From: Nguyenibacter vanlangensis
GTDB taxonomy: Bacteria > Pseudomonadota > Alphaproteobacteria > Acetobacterales > Acetobacteraceae
Direction of reading: 5' to 3'
Length of the DNA stretch: 64,000 nt
Assembly: GCF_038719015.1 (NCBI RefSeq)
Contig: NZ_CP152276.1
Coordinates: 1,560,001-1,624,000 of the forward strand
Shown here: in pieces, positions 45,219-54,949 of the stretch
Position numbering within the stretch: the first letter of the stretch is position 1
Layout of the letters: every line of letters starts with the position of its first letter
Notes under the pieces: model-generated
Told to the model about the DNA's origin: nothing
Seen by the model: the letters and a program-made list of their open reading frames with translations, nothing else
Databases searched by the model: none
Translations under genes and position numbers: made by a program

Positions 45219-45540
45219 TTAGATACGGGTTCTGCTGAAACAGATCGTGGATGCGCAGCGCCGAGCCGGCCCGGTCGCTCTCCACCGTGATGCGCTCGCG
45301 GTCTTGCTTGAACAGTTCGACGATCCGGGTGGCCGCGTCGAACGCCCGATTGGCAGTGTCCGCGACGCCCGTCAGGAAGAAGTCGAGCCAAGCTTCCCAC
45401 GCGCCACGTTCGCGCACTTCCTGTAGCAGGCGATAATAGTCGGTGCGATGGGTTTTGAGATAGAGGCTCAGATAGAGCAGCGGCTTGCGCAGTACGCCGT
45501 TGACGCAAAGATACAGCGTGACCAGCAGGCGGCCGTGTGC
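45219..45540 (-). pseudogene. fic gene, middle piece next to IS1380 remnant
   Basis: Minus-strand sequence GRLLVTLYLCVNGVLRKPLL, YLKTHRTDYYRLLQEVRERG and WLDFFLTGVADTA corresponds to the part of Fic proteins that directly follows the HPFxxGNGR catalytic loop. The catalytic loop itself is missing, cut off where a truncated IS1380 transposase begins. It continues at 41683-41896 on the far side of the IS66 element. Confidence 0.87.
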
Positions 45541-45547
45541 CGCCGAT

Positions 45548-45859
45548 TCAGCCGGCCAGTGTCGCCAGAACTGGGCCATGCCGAAGATGATCATGGTCGA
45601 CCAGATCCTCATAACCCAGCGCAATCCCCGCAACGCGCGGTAGCACCAGTGAATGAACATCATGCTCGACAAGGTGGGAGGCGCGGGCATCCGTGAAACA
45701 CCGGGCGAAACGCTCCGTCAAGCCGAGCGCCCGGTCCGCCGCCCCGAGCAACTGCGCGCCCGCGTCCGAGATGATCGTCCCACCCCCAAAATCCGCAACA
45801 ACCTTGCGTCCGGAGACCTCTCCATATTTCATACGGCCTGCGCTACACTCGGTTTGCAT
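45548..45859 (-). pseudogene. IS1380-family transposase, N-terminal fragment
   Basis: About 103 codons: YGEVSGRKVVADFGGGTIIS, DAGAQLLGAADRALGLTERF and GIALGYEDLVDHDHLRHGPV, the well-conserved start of IS1380 transposases (normally about 440-460 residues). It stops at LATLAG where fic sequence begins. The junction suggests that IS1380 was involved in deleting part of fic. Confidence 0.85.
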
Positions 45860-45951
45860 CGGGTCTCCGATCTCGTTCGAATATTTTCCTTTTCTAACAA
45901 TAACTTTCTCCGATTTCAGAGCCCGGCGCCTATCCGTGTGAGATATCCGGG

Positions 45952-46731
45952 TTAGAACGCTTCGTCCTGCACCACGCGCGCAGCGTGCGCCAGAAAACCG
46001 GACCATTGGAGCGCGCCAGCGGACTCAGTGATCAGGTCCTGGCGAATTTCCACCAGACAGGCCGGAATGCCGCGCGCATCACCATGCACCGGCACGGCAT
46101 AGTCTTCGTCCACCTTGATCTGATAGGGATTGTTTTCCGCTACCTCGCTCCCGGAACTGGCGGAAAGCGCACGAATGAACGCCCGCCCATACGCGCCCGC
46201 CTGGCCGAAGAGAATACCCGCCGGCCATGGCCTACGCTCACCCTTGAAGACAGGCGTGAAGCTGTGAATCCCCACAAGCAACGTCCGTTGCCCAGTCGCC
46301 GCGCGACGATTGAGACATTCGCCGACCAGATCATGGAATGGATGGAACCAGCGCCTTTGCCGCTCCTGCCGCGCGTGGGGCGAGAGCGCCATATTGCCCG
46401 GAATCTCCGTCACCTCGCTGGATACGGGGATGGAACTGTCGCTATGCAGGGGCCGATTGAGGTCGATCACCAACCGGGACACCTTGCCCAGCACGAGGGG
46501 GGCGTCCAGATGCTCGGCAAGGGACAACGCGACCTCCCGCGCACCGATATCCCAGGCAATATGGCGTAGCCGCTCATCAGGCGGCAGACCCAGCTCACCA
46601 TATTCCGCCGGAATGAATGACGAGGCATGTTCGCACAGAAGCAGATAGGGTGAGCGTCCCGCGGGATTGACGATCTGTACGGCCTCGGCCGCCGACTGGT
46701 CATGCGTTTCCGCCGGGTATTTCTTGCCCAT
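45952..46731 (-). CDS. N-formylglutamate amidohydrolase family protein
   Basis: A 259-residue zinc hydrolase of the HutG/FGase family: LLLCEHASSFIPAEYGELGL, IAWDIGAREVALSLAEHLDA and LVIDLNRPLHSDSSIP, with LLVGIHSFTPVF later. The ribosome site AAGGA lies before ATG 46731, which removes an upstream extension of the open frame. Members deformylate N-formylglutamate or related N-formyl amino acids. No histidine-utilisation genes are nearby, so here it likely serves the island's own substrate. Confidence 0.9.
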   Translation of the reverse strand: MGKKYPAETHDQSAAEAVQIVNPAGRSPYLLLCEHASSFIPAEYGELGLPPDERLRHIAWDIGAREVALSLAEHLDAPLVLGKVSRLVIDLNRPLHSDSSIPVSSEVTEIPGNMALSPHARQERQRRWFHPFHDLVGECLNRRAATGQRTLLVGIHSFTPVFKGERRPWPAGILFGQAGAYGRAFIRALSASSGSEVAENNPYQIKVDEDYAVPVHGDARGIPACLVEIRQDLITESAGALQWSGFLAHAARVVQDEAF

Positions 46732-46786
46732 TTTTGTCCTTACGATCTTTTTCAGGTGACCGGATGCACGATGCCACTCGGCGGCA

Positions 46787-47635
46787 TCAGAATATCCCGT
46801 ACCTGTCGCGCGTCTTCTCGATGTCTTCCAGCCGTTCACGCACTCCGAACTCCGGGTCGGCCATCATGGCGGCCAGCAGCGTTTCGATCTGCACCAGCCC
46901 AGGGATCAGTGTGTCGAACGGCGAAACCGTCTCGATCGGCGCACTCAGCGTCACGTCAGCGAAATGCGCGATCGGCGATTGCCACATGTCGGTAAAGAGA
47001 ACGATCCGCACCTTGCGGTCTCGCGCAGCCTTGGCGAACTCCACCACATCGGTCTGGTAGCGCCGATAATCGAAGACGGCGAGCGTGTCGTTCTCCGTAA
47101 AATCAGCCAGCAGGTCGACCAGATCGGCCGGCCCGCCATCTATATGAAAGACACCCGACCGGGCCTGGATCAGGTGGCCACGCAACAGCGCGGCCAGATG
47201 TTTGCTCGACCGGCCCCCCAGACAATGGATATAGCGCCGCCGCCGCCCCAGCAGGTCCATCGCCGCGCGAAAGGTCGGCGGCAGATAGCTGTCGCGCATG
47301 GCGGTCAGGTTGGCGACAATCCCGTCGATGAACAGATTATGCACATTATCGGAGCGAAACGCCTCCGCATCCTTGCTCCGCAGCATGTGCAACGGGGACA
47401 GGCGGCTGGTATCCAACTCGCCCAGCATCGCCTGCTTCATCTCCTGGTAGCTGTCGAAGCCAAGCTTGGCCACCGCGCGCATCACCGTCGGATCGCTGAC
47501 ATGCGCCTGCCGCGCCAGGGCCGACATCGGTCCCATCACCGCCAGCGGATAATTATCGATCAGAATCTGAACGACTTTCAGTTCGGAGCGTGTAAGGTCG
47601 GCGCTCCGGGCGATCAACTGGTCCCGAATTGACAT
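46787..47635 (-). CDS. RpiR/MurR-family regulator
   Basis: A 282-residue regulator. Helix-turn-helix at about 1-80 (LTRSELKVVQILIDNYPLAV, HVSDPTVMRAVAKLGFDSYQ) and a SIS domain after 125 (YIHCLGGRSSKHLAALLRG). SIS domains usually bind phosphosugars, but RpiR proteins also control amino-acid and purine breakdown. It starts 12 bases after the M20 gene and ends 55 bases before the amidohydrolase, so it is encoded within the operon it probably controls. Confidence 0.9.
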   Translation of the reverse strand: MSIRDQLIARSADLTRSELKVVQILIDNYPLAVMGPMSALARQAHVSDPTVMRAVAKLGFDSYQEMKQAMLGELDTSRLSPLHMLRSKDAEAFRSDNVHNLFIDGIVANLTAMRDSYLPPTFRAAMDLLGRRRRYIHCLGGRSSKHLAALLRGHLIQARSGVFHIDGGPADLVDLLADFTENDTLAVFDYRRYQTDVVEFAKAARDRKVRIVLFTDMWQSPIAHFADVTLSAPIETVSPFDTLIPGLVQIETLLAAMMADPEFGVRERLEDIEKTRDRYGIF

Positions 47636-47647
47636 GTTCTCGTCCGC

Positions 47648-48958
47648 TCATTTATCCTGAAGACCACATAGTTCCATGATACTGTAAGCCAGAACTTTAG
47701 TCGTCTCAGTAATACTTTCGACAATGACGTGTTCGTCTATGCCATGTGCATTGTCGCCCGAACACCCGTAAATCGCGCAGGGAACACCATGGGCCGCGTA
47801 ATGGGCCGCATCCGACACCGCGATAAAGCCGGTCACGTCCGTTTCCAGCCCCAGTGCACTTCTTCCCCCGGCCAGCGCACGTACCAGCAGGTGGTCGACT
47901 GGCGTATTCATCGGTTCGAAATGCAGGCCACCGAGTTCCCAGATCACCTGCGGGGGATGCGCGCGCAACCAGTCATGGCTCTGGGCGAAACGATGGATGA
48001 ACGCCTCAAACGCGGCCCGTATATCGGCCGTCCGCTCGTGGGGCAGGAATTTCAGGTCGATATCGATGGCGCAGCAATCGGGCGTGATCGCCGGGTTCTC
48101 CATCATCGTCGGCACGCCGTTCGGACCGGGAAAGGCCCCCCCGCGAATGACACCGGCATGCAGCGTATTCATGCCCGGCGGCATCAGCGGATGGCTCTTC
48201 GTCATCGCCCAGTCACGTTCCAGTTCTCCCAGTGCCATCAGGAAGCGCGCCGCCAGGTCAACCGCATTGACGCCCGGCGTGCGCAACGCCCGGTCCGCCT
48301 GCGGATAGAGCGAGGTATAACGCCAGGCAGAGTGGGCAGCCCGGCCGGGAATGACAACCCGCACCCATTCCAGTCCGCCTTCGGCCGGCATGATGCGGCC
48401 GAAGCTCGTCTCGGTGATGATACCGGCACGGCATTTCGGGAAGCGCGCGGCCGCGTCGATGGCACCGAAGCCACCGGCTTCCTCGTCCACCACGCAATGG
48501 ATATCAACCCGCCCGCGCGGCCGCACGCCCGCCTTGAGCACGGCACGCAATGCGGCGATCATGGCAACGACCCCGCTTTTCATGTCCGTGGCGCCGCGTC
48601 CCCATAAGCGTCCGTCGTGAAGATCACCCGAAAACGGGTCCATGGACCAGCGGGCAGCCTCGCCGGCCGGGACCACATCGATATGCCCGTTCAGCATCAG
48701 CGAGGTCTCATCCTCGCCCGGCAGGCTGGCGATCAGGTTCGGACGGTCCGGGAAGACATCGTAGCGTTGCGTCCCCAGTCCAATGTCGTCCAGCAGCGCG
48801 GCCAGATAGGCCTGCACCTCCGCTTCGCGGTTCAGACCCTCTTGATGCTGGAATTTCGGATTGACCGAAGGAATGCGGACGATCGCCTGCGTATGACGGA
48901 TCGCCCAATCCCGCTCTGCGTCGATCACAGCGCAGACTGTCTCGAAAACCTCCCGCAT
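47648..48958 (-). CDS. M20-family deacylase, canonical metal site
   Basis: A 436-residue ArgE/DapE-type amidohydrolase. All metal motifs are standard: LNGHIDVVP, GRGATDMKSG, VDEEAGG and a C-terminal GIDEHVIVES. GGAGAGG precedes ATG 48958; the open frame extends further upstream without a site. It contrasts with the variant enzyme at 12665. It should remove an N-acyl, N-formyl or N-carbamoyl group. Divergent from the isochorismatase-like gene. Confidence 0.9.
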   Translation of the reverse strand: MREVFETVCAVIDAERDWAIRHTQAIVRIPSVNPKFQHQEGLNREAEVQAYLAALLDDIGLGTQRYDVFPDRPNLIASLPGEDETSLMLNGHIDVVPAGEAARWSMDPFSGDLHDGRLWGRGATDMKSGVVAMIAALRAVLKAGVRPRGRVDIHCVVDEEAGGFGAIDAAARFPKCRAGIITETSFGRIMPAEGGLEWVRVVIPGRAAHSAWRYTSLYPQADRALRTPGVNAVDLAARFLMALGELERDWAMTKSHPLMPPGMNTLHAGVIRGGAFPGPNGVPTMMENPAITPDCCAIDIDLKFLPHERTADIRAAFEAFIHRFAQSHDWLRAHPPQVIWELGGLHFEPMNTPVDHLLVRALAGGRSALGLETDVTGFIAVSDAAHYAAHGVPCAIYGCSGDNAHGIDEHVIVESITETTKVLAYSIMELCGLQDK

Positions 48959-49040
48959 CGGACCTCTCCCATCGAAGGCAGCGACCCGAACCGGAATCGG
49001 TCCAGTATCCTGCCGCGCCACATAATGTAAGATATCACAC

Positions 49041-49070
49041 ATTTTCCAATTTGATGTCTATAACGAAAAT
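49041..49070. promoter_or_regulatory. ATTTTC-N18-GAAAAT inverted repeat in a divergent promoter
   Basis: Six-base arms in the AT-rich stretch between the M20 and isochorismatase-like genes. A TTGACA follows at 49074. A site here could let the RpiR protein control both operons. The arms are short, so the evidence is weak. Confidence 0.3.
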
Positions 49071-49151
49071 ATATTGACATCGTACCAATCCCTGCGCCAT
49101 CGTCCACGGCATGAACAGCCGGCAGCAATCTGTGGCCGATTCCCGTCTTAT

Positions 49152-49784
49152 ATGGAAAAGATCCTGATGATTCATCGTGATTCACGGATGCGTTCGGGAC
49201 GCACGGCACTGCTCCTGGTCGATATGCAGACCGTTTGGATGCACCCCTGCGACAAGAACGATGCCGCGTATTTCACCACTCGCAACGCGACACTGGCGGT
49301 CCCGAACCAGCAGCGCCTGCTGCAAGGCGCGCGCAACGCCGGGCTGGACGTCCTGCATACGATCATCCGCAGCCTGCGTTCCGACGGTCGCGACCGGTCT
49401 CTCGACCACAAGCTGACGCCGATCCACATCGCACCGGACGATCCCGCCGGCGACATCATCCCGGAACTAACCCCCCGCCAGGACGAAATCGTTCTTCCAA
49501 AGACATCATCAGGCGTCTTCAATTCCACGAATATCGACTACATCCTGCGCAATCTCGGCACCGATCATCTCGTCATCGCGGGGCAACTGACCGACCAGTG
49601 CGTTGACATGGCGGTCCGCGACGCGGCCGATCGCGGCTATCGGGTCCTTCTCGCCGAAGATGCCTGCGCCACATACAGCCAGGATCGTCACGATGCCGCG
49701 TTGCGCGCATTTGGCGGGTACTGCGTCGTGACCAGTACATCGGACATCCTCGCCCGGATCGAGGAGATCGAAACCGATGTCTGA
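49152..49784 (+). CDS. Isochorismatase-family amidohydrolase
   Basis: A 210-residue cysteine hydrolase with the full triad: Asp24 (LLVDMQ), Lys117 (VLPKTSSGVF) and Cys150 (TDQCVDMAVRDAADRGY). Relatives include N-carbamoylsarcosine amidase, ureidoacrylate hydrolase and nicotinamidase. ATG 49152 or ATG 49167 may start it. It overlaps the ligase gene by eight bases. The neighbours point to release of ammonia or carbamate from a small amide. Confidence 0.9.
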   Translation: MEKILMIHRDSRMRSGRTALLLVDMQTVWMHPCDKNDAAYFTTRNATLAVPNQQRLLQGARNAGLDVLHTIIRSLRSDGRDRSLDHKLTPIHIAPDDPAGDIIPELTPRQDEIVLPKTSSGVFNSTNIDYILRNLGTDHLVIAGQLTDQCVDMAVRDAADRGYRVLLAEDACATYSQDRHDAALRAFGGYCVVTSTSDILARIEEIETDV

Positions 49785-51123
49785 AACCCCGCAAGCCCCC
49801 TGGCAATCCGTGGATCCCACCGGACTGTTCGCCCTTCTGACCAACGATCTGGTCGGCATCACACGCGGGCGCTTCTTCCCCCTTCCCCTTCGCGAGCGCG
49901 CCGTTCTGAAAGGGTGCGGCTGGGTACCGGCCAATCTGGGGCTGACACCGTTCGACGAGATCGCCGCGGACAATCCCTGGGGATGCGTCGGAGACCTCCG
50001 GCTGCGCCCCGATCCCGACACGGCCTACCGGACGACCCGCCTGGGAGAGGGTGCGTTCGCGGGTATGCTGTGCGACATCACGACACTCGATCACCAGCCC
50101 TGGTACGGCTGCGGCCGGTCGTTCCTCCGGGCGGCCCTGAAGGATCTGGAAACCGAATTCGGCCTCTCCCTGTTCTGCGCCTTCGAATCGGAATTCCAGG
50201 TCACCGGCGCGACATGGGCCCACGCGCCGGCCTTCTCTCTCCAGGCCATGCGCCGCGCCGACGATTTCATGAGGCTTCTCGTGGATGCCCTGGCCGATGT
50301 GGGCGTCGATCCCGAAATCATCCTGCCTGAATACGGACAGGATCAGTACGAGGTCCCTTGCGCCCCCAGGGATGCCTTGCAGGCGGCCGACAAGGCCGTC
50401 CTGTTCCGGGAAGTCACGCGGGAGGCCGCACGCCTGTCGGGGCTGAGGGCCACCTTCACCCCCAAGATGACACCGCAGGGCGTCGGCAACGGCATGCACA
50501 TCCATTTCTCCCTAAAAGACAGGAACGGCCGGTTCGTGACGTTCGATCCGCAGCACCCGGCCGGCGTTTCGGAACGCTGCGGCGCATTCGTCGCCGGGAT
50601 CATGAGGCACATGCCCGCACTCATGGCCTTCTGCGCCCCCACGGCCATTTCCTACATGCGGCTGCAGGCCCATCACTGGAGCTCCGCCTATGCCAGCTTC
50701 GGCCTGCACAACCGCGAAGCGGCTCTGAGGATCTGCCCCGTCGCCGCCACCGACCCCGCCACGACGGCTAGGCTCTTCAATATCGAGTTCCGCCCGCCGG
50801 ACGGCACAGCCAGCCCGTACTGGGCACTCGGCGCCCTGGTCCGCGCGGGGATCGAGGGGCTGCGCCACGGCCTGCCGACACCCGACCTGTGCCCTGGCGA
50901 CCCGGACAGCATGGACGAAGCCACACGCCGACAAATGGGCATCCGGCGCCTGCCGGGCTCTCTGCGGGAGGCACTGGACGCCTTCATGGCCGATTCCATC
51001 GTACGAGGCTGGCTGGACAGCGCACTCGTCGAGGGCATCCGGTCCGCGAAACAATGCGAGATCGATAAAATACAGGACTGGACCGACGACGAGTCGTGCC
51101 GGCGCTACGCGACGATTTTCTGA
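49777..51123 (+). CDS. Glutamine synthetase-like ligase
   Basis: A 448-residue protein with the glutamine synthetase catalytic domain: CAFESEFQV (metal glutamates), PEYGQDQYEV, GNGMHIHFSLKD and NIEFRPPDGTASPYWALGAL. The N-terminal part is short and divergent, as in gamma-glutamyl-polyamine, gamma-glutamyl-amine and related ligases rather than true GlnA. It probably joins glutamate, or activates another carboxylate, with an amine in the route started by the importer genes. Translation is coupled to the preceding gene. Confidence 0.87.
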   Translation: MSETPQAPWQSVDPTGLFALLTNDLVGITRGRFFPLPLRERAVLKGCGWVPANLGLTPFDEIAADNPWGCVGDLRLRPDPDTAYRTTRLGEGAFAGMLCDITTLDHQPWYGCGRSFLRAALKDLETEFGLSLFCAFESEFQVTGATWAHAPAFSLQAMRRADDFMRLLVDALADVGVDPEIILPEYGQDQYEVPCAPRDALQAADKAVLFREVTREAARLSGLRATFTPKMTPQGVGNGMHIHFSLKDRNGRFVTFDPQHPAGVSERCGAFVAGIMRHMPALMAFCAPTAISYMRLQAHHWSSAYASFGLHNREAALRICPVAATDPATTARLFNIEFRPPDGTASPYWALGALVRAGIEGLRHGLPTPDLCPGDPDSMDEATRRQMGIRRLPGSLREALDAFMADSIVRGWLDSALVEGIRSAKQCEIDKIQDWTDDESCRRYATIF

Positions 51124-51177
51124 AACAACCCTCCGGTACCCGCAACGAAAACTTCGACAAGAATAAGGAAGTATGCA

Positions 51178-53577
51178 ATGGCCCATATTGTTTTGAAACA
51201 GAAATGGAAACGGAGTTCCTGTTTCCTTGGGCTGGCGATCGTCACCCTGGGCCTTTCCGCCGAGACTGCCTGGGCAGAGGATCTCTCGTCGGCGCCCAAC
51301 GCCGTACCACGCCAGAAGGCGCCCGCCACGCCGGTGCGCGCCAATGGTGCCGGCGCCATGACGGCGAAGCCGAAGGCAGCCGCTCCGGGCGCCACGCCGG
51401 CGGAGGATATCAACGTCATGGGGCAGAGTCGGCAACGGCAACTGGTCCATGTCCCGCAATCCGTGTCGAGCTATTCGGGGGCGGAACTGAAACAGCTCAA
51501 CGTCACGCAAATGACCGACCTGCTCGGCATGACGCCGGGCCTGTACATGACGACCAGCAGCCTCTCCCCCACACCGGAATCCCAGCAGCTGGTCATCCGC
51601 GGTGTTGGCACCAATGCCCAGCTCGAAGCCGCGACCGGCACCTATGTCGATGGCGTCTACCTGCCGGCGCTGAATTTCGATGTCGGCTTCATGGACCCGC
51701 TGCGCGTCGAGGTCTTCAAGGGACCACAGAACACGATGTTCGCCCGCAATGCCGAGGCAGGCGTCGTCAGCATCACGACCGCCGCCCCTTCGGATCAGGC
51801 CGTGCATCGGATCGAGGTCGGCTATGACAGCTTCAATACCGGCAAGGTCCAGGCCTATGTCAGCGGGCGGATCGCCCGCAACCTGTACGGCTCACTGATC
51901 GCCGATTACAGTTACTCGGATGGCTACATAAAGAATAACGGCACATCCAAGCAGCCGCTGGTCGATCCCTATTTCCCGGGCCAGGACCTCGTCAGCGAGT
52001 ACGGCTCGCATGTCAGCCTCAATCGCTATACCGGCGTGGAACAGAAGGGCGGCTTCCGGGGGGTACTGCGCTACGCGCCACTCGAAAACCTGGATCTGCG
52101 ACTGATCGGCGATTATCATCGCGACAATGGCAATCAGGCCGGCTCGGGCCCGCTCGATAGCTGCAAATGCTACACCCTCAACGGCGACCTGGCCTATCAG
52201 GCCGATAGCGAGAATTACGGCGCCGCCTTCGTCGCGTCCTATACCTTTCCCTTCATGAAGATCTCGTCGATCACCTCCTGGCGGGAAGCCTACTCGAACG
52301 TTCCGGTCGATTTCGTCGGCAATTCCGCCTTGCAGAACAATCTCCAGGCACTCTATTCCGAGCAGCAATCCAAGATGCAGGAACTCCGGCTGAGTTCGGT
52401 CGATTCCGGAAAATTCACCTGGAATGTCGGTTTTTCGGCTTACAAGGACCGTGAATACACTAACCGTTTCTACGTCCTCTCCGATCTGGACTCTCCCGAT
52501 CACCAGGAGAACTCGCTGTATAGTGGCATATGGAATTCCCAGATCGTCTCCCTCCGCCGAACGGGTTACGCTGGCTATGGCGAGGTCGGCTACGCCATCA
52601 CCCCACGCCTGCACGTCGACGCCGGCCTGCGCTATGTGTGGGAAGATATTGCGGCCAACGGACTGGAGCGGTACGTGATCCCCGCTAACAACGTCCTCAG
52701 CGCGCCGATTTCCAGCCTGGGCTCTTGGTCATCCTTCGACGCGGGCGTCAACAGCCAGCGCGCCTGGCACAAGGCCCTGCCGTCGGCAACGGTGCGCTAT
52801 GACCTGGCGTCGAGCAGTTCCATCTATTTCCGCTACGCGCAGGGCTACAAATCCGGCAGCTACCAGAAGGCCCCGGTCGTGCCCTCCGACGTCAGCCCGG
52901 TCCTTCCCGAAAAGACGCAGACCTTCGAAATGGGCATCAAGTCTCAACTCACGAAGGCCATTCACATCGACCTCGCCGGGTTCGATACCGAGATCCACGA
53001 CCAGCAGGTCCAGTCCACCGTTGTCCGCAACGGCATCACCTCAAACGCCATCACCAACGCGGGTGCAAGCCGGATCACCGGCTTCGAGGCCAATCTGAAC
53101 TGGCACGTCACGCCCCGGTTCGAAATCAATGCCAACGCCGCCTACACACCGTCGAAATTCCTGAATTACGTGATCCACCCGGGCGTCGGTCTCGCCCCTG
53201 TCGTCCGGACCGGAAGCGCGCTGCCCAGCACGCCGGACTGGACCGCCGATATCCGAGGCGCCTACACCCTGCCGCTGGGCCGGGAGCGGTCGCTGATTTT
53301 CCAGGCCAATTTCCGATGGGTCAACAGCACCTACGTCGGCACCCACGCCACATCGGCCGATCCCATCCTGAATATCCCGTCCTGGAATCAGCTCGATCTC
53401 AAGGTCATGTATCGCGGAAAGCGCTGGTCCGCGTCTCTCTACGGCAACAACGTCCTCAATCGCTACATCATCCTTTCGAAATTCAATACCTTCTTCGCCC
53501 AGCCCGCCGGCAGCTACGTGCATGACGTGGTCGCCGCCCCCGCCAATGTCGGCTTCGACGTCACGGCCGATTTCTGA
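51178..53577 (+). CDS. TonB-dependent outer-membrane receptor
   Basis: A 799-residue receptor. Signal peptide about 1-32 (CFLGLAIVTLGLSAETAWA). A Pro/Ala/Lys linker is followed by EDINVMGQ, the TonB-box area, and the plug PQSVSSYSGAELKQLNVTQM with RGVGTNAQLEAATGTYVDG. The barrel ends in GFDVTADF with terminal Phe. AAGGAA lies 8 bases before the ATG. It sits between the ligase and the MFS gene, so it likely imports the island's substrate over the outer membrane. No Fur box is visible. Confidence 0.93.
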   Translation: MAHIVLKQKWKRSSCFLGLAIVTLGLSAETAWAEDLSSAPNAVPRQKAPATPVRANGAGAMTAKPKAAAPGATPAEDINVMGQSRQRQLVHVPQSVSSYSGAELKQLNVTQMTDLLGMTPGLYMTTSSLSPTPESQQLVIRGVGTNAQLEAATGTYVDGVYLPALNFDVGFMDPLRVEVFKGPQNTMFARNAEAGVVSITTAAPSDQAVHRIEVGYDSFNTGKVQAYVSGRIARNLYGSLIADYSYSDGYIKNNGTSKQPLVDPYFPGQDLVSEYGSHVSLNRYTGVEQKGGFRGVLRYAPLENLDLRLIGDYHRDNGNQAGSGPLDSCKCYTLNGDLAYQADSENYGAAFVASYTFPFMKISSITSWREAYSNVPVDFVGNSALQNNLQALYSEQQSKMQELRLSSVDSGKFTWNVGFSAYKDREYTNRFYVLSDLDSPDHQENSLYSGIWNSQIVSLRRTGYAGYGEVGYAITPRLHVDAGLRYVWEDIAANGLERYVIPANNVLSAPISSLGSWSSFDAGVNSQRAWHKALPSATVRYDLASSSSIYFRYAQGYKSGSYQKAPVVPSDVSPVLPEKTQTFEMGIKSQLTKAIHIDLAGFDTEIHDQQVQSTVVRNGITSNAITNAGASRITGFEANLNWHVTPRFEINANAAYTPSKFLNYVIHPGVGLAPVVRTGSALPSTPDWTADIRGAYTLPLGRERSLIFQANFRWVNSTYVGTHATSADPILNIPSWNQLDLKVMYRGKRWSASLYGNNVLNRYIILSKFNTFFAQPAGSYVHDVVAAPANVGFDVTADF

Positions 53578-54722
53578 TGACATCGGCGAAGGAAAAAAAA
53601 CCGGCCACCGGCCTTCTCATGATCGCGGCATGCGCGGGCGTGGCAAATGCCAGTCTGCTGTGCGCCCCGGTGCTCGCAACCCAGCTCATGGCAGAGCTGG
53701 GCTACGACGCCCGGCGGGCAGGGCTTTTCTTCTCGCTGGAATTCGCGGGCTACTGCCTCGCGGGGCTGTTCGGGCGCAAGGCGCTGCCCCAGTTCGGCTG
53801 GCCCCTTCTCCTGCGCGCGGCCATTTTCACCGCCATTGCCGGCAACCTGTTCGCCCTGGCGAGCCTGCATCACCCCGATATCCTGCTGGCGGCGAGATTG
53901 CTGACCGCCACGGGCAACGCACTGATGGGCATCATGGCGATGAGCTACGCCAACATTCATCCGCGCGGGAGGCAGGCTTACGGCGTCTACATCATGGGCC
54001 AGTGCGTCGCCGGCACGTTCGGCCTAGTCTTTCTTCCTACCCTCTTCACGCATACAGGCATCGCAGCCTATTTCCTGCTGCTGCCATGCCTTCTCACGCT
54101 CCTCCTGTTCGGGGTCTCCCGCCTACCGCCCGGCCGAACGCTCCGCGAAGCCGCTGGCTCCAGCCACCCATCTCCGACATCGGGCCGGCACGTCATCATC
54201 CGCCGTCTTGCCGTGCTGCTGTTCTATGTCGGGCTCAGCGGAATCTGGACCTTCTCCGGACAACTCGCACTGGCGGCGGGGTTCAACGCACAGCACAGCG
54301 GATATATGCTGGGCCTGGCAGCCGCGTTCGGTATCCTGGGGTCGTCGGCAGCCATCTGGCTCGGCAAGGACGCCTATTCCGATCGCAGCCTGACGCTCAC
54401 CGGTTATGGTTTGCTGACGGCGAGCCTGCTGTTGCTGCTATGGCCCTGGGTCCCCTCGTTCGTCGTGGGCACCTTGCTGTTCAAGTTTTCATGGACATTC
54501 GTCGTGCCGGTCCTGTTCGCCGTCGTCGGGCGACAGGACCGCTCGGGCGAAGTCGTCGCCGAAATCAACTTCATTGCCGGCCTGGGGCTCGCCGTCGCTC
54601 CCTGGGCGGGGGGCCAGCTCCTCTATTATGGCGGCCTGAGAAGCCTGACCGTAATTTCCATAGTCTTCGTCCTGATCTCCGCCTGGTGCGCGGCACGGCT
54701 TGCTTCGCAGGAGCAACGCTGA
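53577..54722 (+). CDS. Major facilitator superfamily transporter
   Basis: A 381-residue MFS carrier with 12 predicted helices. The A-motif equivalent after helix 2 is weak (LFGRKALPQFG). It overlaps the receptor stop by one base, so the two are co-translated; outer- and inner-membrane steps of uptake are thus paired. Substrate unknown. Confidence 0.88.
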   Translation: MTSAKEKKPATGLLMIAACAGVANASLLCAPVLATQLMAELGYDARRAGLFFSLEFAGYCLAGLFGRKALPQFGWPLLLRAAIFTAIAGNLFALASLHHPDILLAARLLTATGNALMGIMAMSYANIHPRGRQAYGVYIMGQCVAGTFGLVFLPTLFTHTGIAAYFLLLPCLLTLLLFGVSRLPPGRTLREAAGSSHPSPTSGRHVIIRRLAVLLFYVGLSGIWTFSGQLALAAGFNAQHSGYMLGLAAAFGILGSSAAIWLGKDAYSDRSLTLTGYGLLTASLLLLLWPWVPSFVVGTLLFKFSWTFVVPVLFAVVGRQDRSGEVVAEINFIAGLGLAVAPWAGGQLLYYGGLRSLTVISIVFVLISAWCAARLASQEQR

Positions 54723-54949
54723 ACCGATAAAGAACAGGATGGCACCGACTCGTCTGTAGTTTTCTGAGCATGATCCGGCCGGTTATCATCGCTGCCGGAC
54801 CGAGGACTATGGCTTGACCGAACCGCACGCGGAGTGACACGGCGACAACCGTCACTCGTGACGATTCACTCACGTCCACGGTGCTGGCGATCACAATGGG
54901 TGATCGCGATCCGTGGAATACGCAGAGAATACGACGTCCCGCCAACGTG

